64,000 bases of DNA from Phorcus lineatus (lineage: Eukaryota; Mollusca; Gastropoda; Trochida; Trochidae). A program made the translations under genes and the position numbers. This document shows, one piece after another, positions 10,170-23,200 of the stretch (position 1 is the stretch's first letter; each line of letters starts with the position of its first letter). The notes under the pieces are model-generated. The model made no database searches. It saw nothing but the letters and a program-made list of their open reading frames with translations, and was not told the DNA's origin. The stretch lies in NCBI GenBank assembly GCA_921293015.1, contig OV121081.1:70697022-70761021 (forward strand). Direction: 5' to 3'.

Positions 10170-10310
10170 CTGTTTGAGTGGCATTCTAGATGTTGTCGGT
10201 ATAAAGAAAAGGAATTTTATTGCTTGAAAACGGTATAAGAATCTATACCGAAACGTCGCTACCAGTACAATAAAGAAGTTGATTATCCATAAATTCCGTG
10301 TTGTCCTTAT
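10170..10310 (+). mobile_element. Penelope-like 3' ends in inverted arrangement with hammerhead-like motif (copy 1)
   Basis: The segment starts CTGTTTGAGTGGCATTCTAG, which recurs at 62657. It contains TTGAAAACGGTATA, a six-base loop, then TATACCGAAACGTC. This gives a perfect 7-bp stem (10231-10237 with 10244-10250) followed by GAAAC, the layout of the stem II/GAAA half of a hammerhead ribozyme. CAGTACAATAAAGAAGTTGA follows. Copy 2 (62657-62790) has the same block on the opposite strand. Hammerhead motifs are known in Penelope-like elements; assignment to that class is inferred, since no reverse transcriptase is present. Confidence 0.5.
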
Positions 10311-12187
10311 CTCTTATTATTGTTTTCAGTATTGTTATATTTTTTTTATAAATAATATGGATGCTATCTGCTAGCAGTATTATACAATGGCAGCGTATTG
10401 AACATTTCAGTAGACCATTTATTAAAAACTACACAAATGATTATAGCTTAGAACAGTTGAATTTCTAGTTTACCGTTAGTATACACTGCCTGTGCTGTTA
10501 CTCAAATCTGCTAATGCCTTCGACATGTACTAAACTGATGACGTTGTCCCTTTCAGTTGGAACGGTTAGAATGTAGATTCTTTAGGGGGAAAACACCCCA
10601 TCCATTGCACACACATGCGTGAATAATGATTGTACTCTAGTCACGATTTACAATGTTATGATCAATGCAAGGTGAAAAATGTGTTGACTAAACAACAGAA
10701 ACAACCTGTCTAATAGATAGTGCTCGAATACCAGATCTACAATACCAACCTCGCAATCGCAAGTCAGCAATCAACTTGCGGTTGTCTGTAAGCTGTAAAT
10801 ATTGTGTAGAATTCAAACAAGTTGATTTACCACTCTATATAAAAAATTTCTCTTCAAAGTTTGCTGTCAAACAAAATGTTTACTGAATGGTGTTAAAGAT
10901 TTAAAGATCCAAGTTGTTCTGCACTGATATGACAAAGGCGACAGAAGGTTTAACTAAGCCACTAAAACAAGACGTTGTACTCTGATGATGTAGAGCATCG
11001 GACTCGTGAAACATTACAGTTTGATTGCGTCCCGCAGTGACTAATTGTCTGGCATGAAGTTTTAGAAGGTTATCAGCGATGCAAAGACAGCATGAAAGCG
11101 CATGTGGTATTTGTGTCTTATTTTTACGATGAAAAGTTATTTTCACATAACGTTATCAACCGAGCAATCTTTGTTGAGAATTATGTCATAATTAAGATAT
11201 GAGCACGGATGTTCCATTAATACAGCTCTAACCAATGTAACCATAGTATCAAGTTCGTGAATTCCAGGGCCTCCTGCAGAGACATTACAAATTTTGTAAT
11301 ATGATATCGAAAAGGGGATTTTCTCAAGAAAACAACTATCAAAAACATCATACGAATCTGAAAAGCATTTGCGTTTGAATGAATCATTGTTCCTTTTCAT
11401 AAAAAAATGTTTCCTCTTCATTTGATGTGGATTCAAGAATGAAATCAACAGTCTAAAGGATAGCAATCAAACACTAAATAACAAGTCTGCCAAAAGTTGT
11501 CAATCGTTTAATTAGACAAAAGTCATGAATGTTTTTCATACATTAAAATATTGTTTCTTAACAATTTCTAATAAAAAAAGAGTCCTATCTGGGTATTTTT
11601 GTAAACACGAAATTGATACATGACAACAACATCATCTACTTGAATTATGCAATTTGGGTTTTATTTTGGTTGGTAGAGACTTCACATTTTGACAAAAAGA
11701 TGGGTTCACGACAAGGCCTTGCTGGCTAGTTTTCTCGTTATCCTTAAAATCTATGTTGATGTTCTATCATATCAAAATTAAAGAAGCCTCTTTTTAAAAC
11801 TAAAATTACACAATTTCCTGCTTGATATAATATGTTAACCGTCGTGTATTTTTTCAATGTGTTGATATGCTAATGAGGATTCCAAACTAAAACGTTTTGT
11901 TTGTTACTGTAAAGGTAAATCTCACACATCTAATTTAAGATTACGGAAAGTGTAACCGTTCAAAGAGGAATCATAATGATAAATTGAGCTTGTCAACTCT
12001 TGCAAGACGTTTCTTTTTAAAATTCAACATAAAGGTTAGGGACGAACATAGTAACGAAGATCATATTCTACATTCGTCTGTATACACTATGGAAGTCCTC
12101 CGATGTCATTACAACACTGACTGTTAACTTCGTGTTAGTCTTTCCTCAAGGTCCATCATGATCAAGGGTCATGTTGAGAAGCAAGAT
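10311..12187. other. Non-coding stretch
   Basis: Open frames near 10901-11466 (about 81 and 107 codons, minus strand) show no family resemblance and no splice context and look like chance. Nothing else recognised. Confidence 0.3.
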
Positions 12188-12675
12188 TCATCATTGTATC
12201 CATTTGTGTCACTTAAGATTCACAAGTCATCTTATGACATTGAGTCACCAAAGACGCACAATTAATCATTGTTCCACAATGTGTCACCTAGAACGGAAAT
12301 TTATCTTAGTACGACAATGTGTCACACAGGACGAAAGTTAATCATTGTACGACAATGTGTCGCCTAGGACGGAAATTTATCATAGTATGGAATTGCGTCA
12401 CACAGGACGTAAAATTTATTATTGTACAACATTGTGTCACGTAGGACGCACGATTTTTCATTGTACAACATTGTGTCACGAAGGACGCACAATTTATCAT
12501 TGTACAACATTGTGTCACGTTGGACGCAAAATGTTTCATTGTACAACATTGTGTCACGAAGGACGCAAAATTACTCATGGTACAACATTGCGTCATGTAG
12601 GACGCACAATTTGTCACTAAGCGACATTGTGTCACGCGCGATTGCTTGTAGTACGATGATGTGTCGCTTAGGACG
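12188..12675. repeat. 39-bp minisatellite, about 12 copies
   Basis: Units of 39 bp are built around ACATTGTGTCACG-AGGACGC and TCATTGTACA. Unit starts at 12421, 12460, 12499, 12538 and 12577 are exactly 39 bp apart. The central units are nearly identical and the outer ones are diverged. Because 39 is divisible by three and the unit lacks stops in several frames, long repetitive ORFs appear on both strands; these are artefacts. Confidence 0.9.
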
Positions 12676-14274
12676 CAAATTTCATTATAAGGAGAAATAA
12701 TGGAAGAATTTGGTATCATTGTTTATAGACGAAAAATTGAGACGCTACAGTTACTATAATCTTAAATTTAGTCTATGAACTATTTTGATAATTTATCGTT
12801 CCTTCATCCATTATATTCTTTTCTTCGGGATCTTAATTTCATATGTAAAACAGTCAAATCTAGATTTTCTAAATGAGGACCTAGACTGTATCAAAGGCTC
12901 GTATTTATACACAGTCATGAATAGGGACTACATTTACTATTGTATAAAGATTCAATTGGCATATAGCATTAACATTATTTCGAAAGAACATCACTTTGCC
13001 ATGGTATTCAAATGTATCAAAATATTATGTATAACAGAAAAAACCTTTTTAATTAATTTGTTGGGTTTTTAACAAAATAATAAGATACGCTCTTGTCAAT
13101 GAGCTGTACACTATATCAAAAATACTCTAAACATCTTAAAACGCTTTGTCAACAAAACGAGGGAACAAATCTCTGGGACAAATACCGAAAAAATAAATGT
13201 TAGTATTTACGCTCTGGAAATCCTATTTCCCTTACTTTTTACATATGCATCGTTATCTGAAGGAAAGAATATCAGCTCATATCTCAAAACAGTTCTTTTA
13301 AGTTATTTCCAGCAACACCAAACGGCATTTATCTCCATGTACTTTTGATTTGTGTTGGCACGTTTCAACACATAATCTGAAGGTACACAACATAAGAAAC
13401 AAAGCACACAACAATAACTATACAATTGAACCGAAGCATGGGAGTCGACTTTGACTGATGTACTGAAAAAAACCGAACGAGAGTAGAAAGAGTGCACGTC
13501 TATAAAATTACCACAAAAACTTCAAGGTAAGGGAATCATGTTTCTGAAATAAAATAAACCAATCAAAATTGTCAGAGACTTCCAAGTGAGCCGCTGATTG
13601 GCTACATTTAGACAGCGATGAAAGTGATCTAAATTCCTGCCTGCAAGCTGACCATGGAGCTGTATGGGATGATCGCCTAAGGATGTGGAGTCGACAGAGA
13701 GAGCAGCTAAGGATACCGTTTCACCTTTAAACCGCTATCATCCCGTCAGAACTCCCAACCGACCCTGCTGCGGAGTATGAGAGAGTGAGCAACCACTAGT
13801 TCATTTCGATGCCACTCTTCTGTCAAAAAGCAGACAATAAATATTCGGTAATTGGACTGTAGCTCTTTTAAGCTGGGCATGATGGATTAATTGGAAGCAT
13901 CGGACTTTGTAACTTTCACTTCACTGAAGAGTCTGCCAGTGTTATATGGAACAATCGATACTATTATAGCAGCGTCCATAGCAACTGGCTGTTAATGTTG
14001 CAGCCACTAAAAGAAGGCGTGAATGTGCTAAAGCATTAAAATATGGACAATTGGGAATAATTTTGACGCCACCATCAGACGGCCATTTATCTTGCGAACA
14101 GGACCGACACTATGAACAGAGGAGAATATTTCAGTGTCCACTTTTATTGGATTTCCGTCACATTGATTGTGAATTACTTGTGAACTTTTCCCGGATACTA
14201 TCGGGTATTTGTCTAGAAAAGGATTCTTCTCGAGTCGGATCAGTTTGGATTTACCTGAAAAGGGGAATTTCACA
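12676..14274. other. Upstream region and probable 5' UTR of the arrestin gene
   Basis: No second gene is visible. The stretch directly before the arrestin ATG (roughly 13.6-14.27 kb) is less AT-rich than its surroundings, as expected for a promoter and 5' UTR. No TATA box or initiator could be fixed, and non-coding first exons may exist. Confidence 0.3.
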
Positions 14275-17200
14275 ATGGGAAAATTAAATGTGTTTGAGAT
14301 TTCTTTGAGCAATAAACAGGATGTTTACTATGCTGGACAAGTACTGCAAGGTCACGTGATTATCGAATTAAATGAGCCTGTCAAATTAAAAGGTGAGTTA
14401 TTTAACATATGATAAGAAAGAAAAAAAGTTTCAGGTTAATATCACAAAGAATGTAGGCATATGCTAAAGTAAGTTTGGATAACAACAATCTGATGGTTAT
14501 GAGTATGGTAACTTTCTGCAAGGTTGCTCATTATCTGTGTAAGCTTAACAAATCGCTTTGCATAACCCTGCATGATTGTGCCTATAAACTGTATCATCAA
14601 TTTTGCGTATGACGGAAAACGAAGTTCGCGCCGCTTTTGTTATGTGTATAATTGGCAATATGTACGTTTAGTGAACTCATATGTCTGTTTTTCCACGTTA
14701 ACGCTTCCATATATCTTTAAAAACATCAGTAATAACTTCAATAAGGTTAAGCTAAACATTCCTCTTTCAAACAGCGTGTCAAAGAATCACAAATGTTTGC
14801 CCGTGATGAGTGGAGACGGCATATTCCATATGCAACACGTGCCACAGCTTGCATGCACATGTATGCACGGGGTAGGGGGGATAAACATAGGGAAGCCGGA
14901 ATAAGAGGATAATTGTGACCAGACAAGGCAGTATGAGTATTGAAAAGCGTACAATCCGTTGCTATCTAGGATCTGAAGAAGGACTCATGGAAGTATTCGT
15001 TCTCTGCGCATGATATCATGCGTTGTACAAACTTATATCTTTATGTATAATCTACTCAGACATCATCAGTTACAAAATAATGAAATAAAGTTGAAACAAC
15101 ACCAGTATTCTCATTTTGCAACTTGTATTACTGTTGTTCCATAGATCTCAAATTAGTGCTTTCACCCCTTGTGTAGTGTCGCAAACAAGAGTCTGTGTAA
15201 ACGATCCATTCTCTCCAAATCATTAGAACATGCCAATAGAAGAATGCAACTTGAAACTCACTTTTCTTGTTCTTGTTTTGTTCCTGAAACGTCACTTAAA
15301 ATCTGTATGATTTACAAACGTATACAATCTTTGAATGACATTTTACTAAAAGTGTAAGGCACACATCAAGCTATATAAACTGTGCCCTTTGCTTTACATT
15401 ATATTCTTAGGGAGTCAATAACCGGGTATTACATTTCTTACAGTAGTTCATTAGCCAATGGTTGAAATATCTTTTTTCCATTCAATTGCCTTTTAAATGC
15501 CAAGGCTTATTTTATCATGAATCTATCAAGGCAAACCATGTGACTTTTTTAACTCTTAATTAACAAATTGTTCCGTCATCCTTTTAATGAATGTCTGAAC
15601 AGCGAGCCAGAATAATGATGTGGAACAGAAACCCGCCCAATCGTCTACAACATTTTAGGATAATTGTATTACCGAAACATCTCGTTTTAATTACACTGAA
15701 GAAAACATTCATCTTGTTGTATTTTCCTTGAATTATACAGTTATTATTGTTTAATCTTTCTGTGGCACGTCGACTTTCCTTATTTCCTGCAAGGCACTTT
15801 AAACTTCCTTGCCGTTTGGAAACACTTATCTTCTACATCCTATATTCAGATGGGGGCTTTTTATCTTAATCAGGATGTTTAGAAAAAGCTCATCTAGTTT
15901 GGCGTCAGTTTGTTTTGTGTTTACACGACTGTGTTATTGTTGCTACAGTGATATAGAGCACACGAGAAGTAACAATAACAACTTATGAATCCGAGTACAG
16001 TCAAAATAAGCAACGCCTGCCACCAACACTGAAATAGTGTCAATGGCACGACACAGTTACCCACCGAGCGTATGGGATCTGTATAACTGCAGAGAGTGTT
16101 AGCATTGTGCGCTGAAAATTAGATAAACTTTTCTGGTAGCTTGTCAATGATGGCGATGATGATTTTGAAGTACATGCATGGGTATTTTGACTTCATAGCT
16201 ACAGGAATCAGTTAACCGTTATCGTTATCCGTCACCACTCGCCGACTGGTCATATTTCGTGGAATTAGGTTTCACATCGATATATGTCGTACGCTACATC
16301 CATTCACTTATAAAGACAATTCTACCAAAGGATAACATATGGCTCACCAAAATCTCCGCCCCTAAAAAATGCCAACTTGTGATTTGCGCTCACGAATTTT
16401 TTTCTTTTGCTATATTTTGCCATTCATAGTTACATAATCTGCGTCTCGGGTTAGCTATCTTTCAACCTTATTGCCACGCTATCTTCAGAGAGAAGCCGAG
16501 AGGAATGAAATGTTAACTTGAGAGACAGCTTTCGAGATATGTTATCTTTAATATGCTTCTTTGAAAAGCGTTTAGAAGTGGAATACATACGAAACAGCTT
16601 TATTGTTAAAAGCAGTCATCTGATGAAGGAGTTATATATCAGACCGACAGTCTGTATCATAAAGAATTTGACATCGATTAACTTTTCGAAATTTTGGTCA
16701 CATGTCAACAACCTTCTTTTTATGTTGGCGTTACTCTTAAAACTCTAAACCTGGGGATGAATAACTTATTTATTTCTATGGGTAAAGTTCACCAACCAAA
16801 CCATTGTCTTTTCTATACATCTACCTTCAAGATACCTTTCAAAAAGTTATTTTTTAAATGTTAAAGGCAAGGCGATAAAGTCCTTGATATTTGCCAAATG
16901 TGGAAGAGAACTGTGATATTTTGACAATGATGAAAGGATAGAGAGAGATGCTGCGACTCAGTGAGGGTCCTCCCATACTAGGTAAAGGCATGTGCTGGAG
17001 ACATTCTGTGCAGAAGACAGTGTAACCCTTAACCTTATGTTCTAGGTCTTGCCTTCATGACGGTGCGTTCATATACAGCGTTATAGGCGGCTGATATACA
17101 AGGCTCATGCCAGCGGGCATTCCTCAAATATCCTATCAATACCAATATATTCACCAACTGCTTTACACTGTTTCACACTGCTGTTTCCATCTCAAGATAT

Positions 17201-20200
17201 GCCAAACCTCCGTTCTCGAAAGGAATTCGACCCATCCATGCTCACCCTCCCCATCTCACGACATGGTTTTGTTTACTGACGACTCCTTTATGTGTTTACA
17301 TGCAGTTTGAGAGTATGTTTACTGGACACGAGATCGTTTATGCACGTGTGTTTAGTCACGGAGGTCGTATTTCACCTGGACTCCAGTATTATGCTTTACT
17401 CGGTTTCCGCGTAATTGGTACCGCTGGTTTGAATTACATCATCCACTTTGCAGACTTTCATTACCTGCACACTTAACATGCAAGTGGTGGTACTTAGAGC
17501 AATTAAGTCTTATCTTTGAAGTCGGTACTTAACCGCTTTTTAGGATTGAACAAGTGCACGTTAAATGGACGTTTTATATTAACATATTAACTTAGATTTT
17601 GCTTAGGAACATGTGTGTTTGGATGTATCATTGTTGGAGAAAATGAAACCATTATGATACTACGAAACTGGGAACTTGAGGCATTAGCTCAAGATAACTG
17701 TTTAAAAGTTTCACAACACCAACAGAAAATGAGGATGAATAATTTCTTACTTCGTCTAAATTGTTAACCATCCTTTCGTAAGAGTGTAAAGATCCAAGAC
17801 TGTTTAATGAACACACACCTCAATTGGCAGAGTACAAATTCAAAATGTCCCACCTTAATGTTATACATATATAGAGGGTGAAGCATGAAATAATTATGAA
17901 GGATTAATGATACATTGATGGTTCAAACATTTCATCAAAGAGGTTTGATGGTACATGAATGATTATATACACTACATCTTTGGTTGAACATTTAATAAAA
18001 TAAGACGGCTATCAACCTTGCTTTCTTCTCCTTAGGGAGTAAAGTAGATTTGAGGAGGTCTAATGTTCTCGGCATGTTATGGTGCTTGATATTGAGTGAT
18101 TTCATAATTTTTCCTCTCAATTTTTCCTCGGGGGCAGGAAGTGTTCCTCATCCTCAGTCTGTTGGAGGTCACATTGATTGATGACACAATGTCCTCTCAA
18201 CAGGAGTCAGAGTATACCCCCCCCCCTTGTGTTCGAGGACATATATAATTGTACAGCAAGTCAAGTTTCTTGATCTAAAATGGATGCGAGCAAAGGGTTT
18301 TCAGAAACTGTCAGTCAAAACTATGTGTAGGGAGAGAAACCAAACGTTCGTAAGTAAAGCATTTACAGCGTAAGTAAAGCATTCACAGACCGCACAAAGG
18401 AACAGTTCAAACTTAGATATCTGGTAATCGGCATCCCTCGAGTTAATTACGATTTGGAATACATGATTAAGCTAGATTAAGTGCTACCTTTGCACATGGC
18501 CCCAACGTCTGATTGGCAATTACTATGATGCTCGTAACACGCTTCTCGACATGCCTGTTTGCCCCGGATGGATGAGCGATGCATGTAATGAGACGATTCA
18601 TACAGGGTTTTTCTATCTCCAAACAATGTCATCGCTTTTCATCTAGGCTACAAGTCAGACTCTTGATAATTCATTCTTTAAAAAAATTAATATTTTATAA
18701 AATATAGTAAAGAAACTTAAGAGAAATGGGATTTTAAACTGTTGTCTCGCCAGAACTTGCTTCTTTAGAGGTAATGGTTTGACTTGTTAACATATTATTA
18801 ACGACAGTCTGGTGGATAAACTACTCTTCATCGGTAGAACAATAATGCAGTTTTGTGAAGAATTACACTACACTTTTTCTACATAATTAATCCATTGACA
18901 TCACTAACCACTAACCATTCTTACAATCTCATTCAAATGAAATCTAAATGCTCCACTATTATCTGCGTAACGTAGTGTAGCAATATTAGATTTTATCTAA
19001 TAAGATTGCCATTCTTAATGACTTCGTTAAATGTAACATTGTTATATTTCGGATCAAAAATAGTTTCGATTTCCTTTTCCATGCTGGATTCGAACCAATA
19101 CTCTCAAAGTCAGTATATTTGATATTTTTCAGATTCGTTAAATGTGTCGTTGTTAAACAAACTTTGTTCAAATTAGGTTTATATTATAAGTGAATAAGAT
19201 AATACGAAGTCATGAACATCTAATGCATGTTGTTTAGATACGAAATATAACAATTATACATTTGATCACTATCTAAAAGCCATGTATCTCTAACACAGTT
19301 GAATATCTTAGATTAGAAATAGTGTGTTTCGACGTTCAAGATTATACAATTCTAGCATCTAAGTACGTTCAACCCAGCCACAGACTACATAGCGTTGGGA
19401 ATCGTCAAAATTAAAATCGTTAAAATTCTATTTTAGAAGCGCCAGGATATGTCAGATGCGAAATATGTTAGGCATTACCGGTCAGAGTCAGAATTACCCC
19501 TAAGCGTGTTCCAATATTCTGGAAACTATCCAGAACGGATCCCATGGGGTTCGAGTAATGTTGCAGACCCGGCTACCAGCTTCATGTTGATAAGTGGCCT
19601 TTCTCCTGCATCGAATACATGATTCATAAATGGAAAAAAACTCAAATTAGACGCGATGACATGTACGGCATGAGATGTTAACTGAAAGTTTTGCATCGAA
19701 ACTAAGCAATTTGAGATCCCTGGATAATGTTAGTTTTACTCGACATCAGCAACGTTTTGTTCATCTATTGCGTGACTCAATAACACCTCGATGATTGACC
19801 TAATGACAACCAAATATATGAACACTCAGAATACTTCTATAATTTAAAGCTTCAAATAAACATGAAAAAACCACCAGTATCAACGAAAATGATATGATTA
19901 TATAAATAGTGTTTCCACGTGATGATTTATTTGCTTCAAATTCGGCATCCAAACAAATTAAATATGTTCTTAGCATTACCGGCCAAATTCCCAAAGCCAG
20001 GGTGACCCCTGGTAGAGCTCCACTACTGCAGATACTACCCAGAAGATCCCCCACGGGATCCATCTAATAAAGCTGGCCAACACTGACAAGGCCACAGGAT
20101 GATGAGTGATCCCCGTCTCTCTCTCTCCTGCACCGAATATGATCCACATATGGTAGTGCTTCCATCCATACCACAGGCAGTGGTCGGCGACATAACCGTA

Positions 20201-23200
20201 GGGTGTTAATAGAAATAATCACAAATACGGTCTGTTTGATAATCGTGTTATTATTCATTTACGAAATGTATATAATCATACCCGATACATTATTTATACA
20301 ATGTGTGCGAAAGTCTCAAAATATAATGTTGAAAATTTTTCATATGTAATGTGACATGCTATGTATATTAACTGACGCAGTTTTAAAAGCTTTATGTCTG
20401 TCTAATTTACAGTGAGTTCGTATTGTATATACAGTGCATTTGCTAAGTATTGCGTTATATGTGTGATACATAATTACAAATTAATTATGTGTATTTCAAC
20501 CTAATGAATTCATGTTAAAGAAGGGTAATAGTTTTAAGAATGACTTATTATTGATTATTTTTTGGCGCATGGTTGACGTGTTATTATCAGGACCATCCCA
20601 ATGCTCCGAGTCTACTAGAGAGATAGTTGATGAAGAAGGATAGCAGAGGCAGCTGATTTCATCGTCATAGGGAAATATTGGTCTGGTATATGTAATGGTG
20701 GAACCAATCGGAAACAATGATGTTCCGGTAGAGCCACTTCCGTAGCTAAGTTGTTACTTGTACATATAGGTATCATGTAGTGTAACAGTAGATTGATAAA
20801 AGTTTCACGAATATGGAAGCCACAGAGAAAATCATTATCTAATCGGTAATTTTAGAAATACGAATGGTTTAATTGACTTGTGTTGATATATCACTGCCTT
20901 CATTATTTACTATATATACCAGTAGACACATTTTCAGTACTGAAATGTTGACATCAGGTTTTCAAAGGAGTCCCTACCGTTCAATACTAATTAGAAGAAC
21001 TACACATTTCAATTTTTTATCAACGAGAAATTAAAGCATACTCTTTAAGTTATTCCTAAATAAATCTTTGACGTTTATGCCCCGACTCATCGTGTTGTAA
21101 CCTATACATCTACACCAACCGGCTTTAGTTTGAACCTTAGCTAAAATCTCCAACATGCAGACAGAATATGTCAGAATAGTGGGAATTGTTTATATCCTGG
21201 CCGCTTGAATTCTACATTAATCATCTTGGTGCCGATCGCTATCTGACAATCTGCCTCAATCTTGTAGTCTGGTAATCGAATTTATGTGATGTGCATTTAA
21301 TTACTTCTACTTGCTGTCTGAAAACTTGCGTGCAATGATGAATGAAATGCAACGATAAATAGGAATCGTCGTAAATTTACAATTACACAAACTTACCCGT
21401 AACATGGTTTATTGAAAGCGTTATAATCTGTAAAATTTATTTCCATATATTTGACAAAGAACACCAATAACAGATGATCTTCAATGACATATTAGCAAGA
21501 TGTTTCAAGAACGCAATTATCTAACTGAAAGGTTATATTTATATTATTGATATATATCATTTATGAAGATATAAAAAGCAGAATCCTTGGTGATATTTGA
21601 ATATTGATATGGACAAATTGTAGGATAATAGTGGACTAGGCACGTGACGAAAGACAAACAAAAATATGTTTGCCGTTCACCTGTAGTATTTATTTTCCTT
21701 TTCCTTTCCTGTGCACAGGAATAAAAAGGAAAAGAAATGCTACCCATTTCAAAACAATCTTGTGTAATCAGGAGGAGAGAGTTTCATATAAACCTTTTTT
21801 ATAATTTTGTTGCATTTTGTTTCATATAAACCTACCAAGTTTACTTAGCAACGCAAATCCAATTCCCTACCTCTAAGGAATAAAATGTGTTCAGGCTAAA
21901 AAAGCCGCCGGAAATTTTCGCTTGGACACGTGACAACTCATTCCACCACTGCATATGATAGGGTTATAACTGAAGTTATGAGGTGGTTAACTCTCTAAAG
22001 AAATATATTTGCATACACAACACACAAAATTTGAACAAATGATAAGGTACTTGTTACAGTACTTTTATTGAGTTCTGTTGAATCGATTGACAATATTAGG
22101 CTACTTAGCCAGTATTAGAGATAAGAGATAAAAAAAATAACATTTATTCTCACATTAATATAATGGTTTTTTTATAATCTGAGGTTGATATATTTTATTT
22201 TTATCCTTTTGTCTTTTGATTTCCGGTTTCATATTTTTTAAAGTAATATTTCATTTTATGTTTGATCATCAAAAATACAATCAATTGCAATGTGTGTACG
22301 ATTAATCAATTGCTATAACTTGAAAATGTGTGATACCCTTAACATCCATAAGACGCAATGTGAAAAACTTGAATGATAAAAGTTATAATACGTTGCAATA
22401 TCTTTGTATAAAGAACTTTGATTACGTACATTGAGGCTTCATGAAATGCTAGTTCCTGTGTCAATGCAACGAGAAGCTATTTATTACTGGCCCGCCTGTG
22501 GTTGTGTTAAACTGTCACTCATAATTACCCTAGTGCTTGAGTAGATCGGGGCACCGGTGCTTTCAAACATTCCTCACATCCCTCCCGTGTGATGTATGGA
22601 GACAGTGGGTGCAGTAAATAACTAGTGTCCATCTAACCTTGTAGCCACACTAACGGTCAAATCATTCCCTCCATCGCTCTCCCTATTTACGTATATAGGA
22701 TTATATATTTCAGAGTAGTTCCATATTCCTCGCAATTAATTGAACCACAGATAGAAGGTTGAGGTCTATAATTTTTCAAGAATGGAGAGTTTCCCTGGAG
22801 AGAGAGTTTGAGCTATTATTTCAAACTGGTTTTTTTTCAACAAAATTAATTTTGTTTAAGGTATGAAATTAAAGGTTTGAAAGGAGTCAGGTTGTCAACA
22901 TGTTATCCACTAGTTGGTGATGGTGGCAATGTCTCAATGTTTCACAAGGTGCCCGTATTAATCAAGTCCATGTTGGTGCACAAGGTCGCAGGATATTGTC
23001 ATTTAATCAAGGAATATTTATCAATTGTCTAAGCTATCTTGCATCTTTGAATGACAGTCGAGCGATTACACCTCATTGAACGTAGAAATGTCTTAGGCTT
23101 TCTTGGTTTAGTTTAAAGGATTGACTGGCTATTCTTCGATTATGATTACATCATATTTACATGCTTTGTGTAGAATATCGGTTTTGATAACTACTCGATT

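Noticed and set aside
12342..12719. Several long ORFs on both strands
   Set aside because: They are frames through the 39-bp tandem repeat and have no other coding signal.
19083..19096. tRNA gene or tRNA-derived SINE from GGTTCGAATCC on the minus strand
   Set aside because: Only a B-box-like match; no A box, anticodon arm or acceptor stem could be built.
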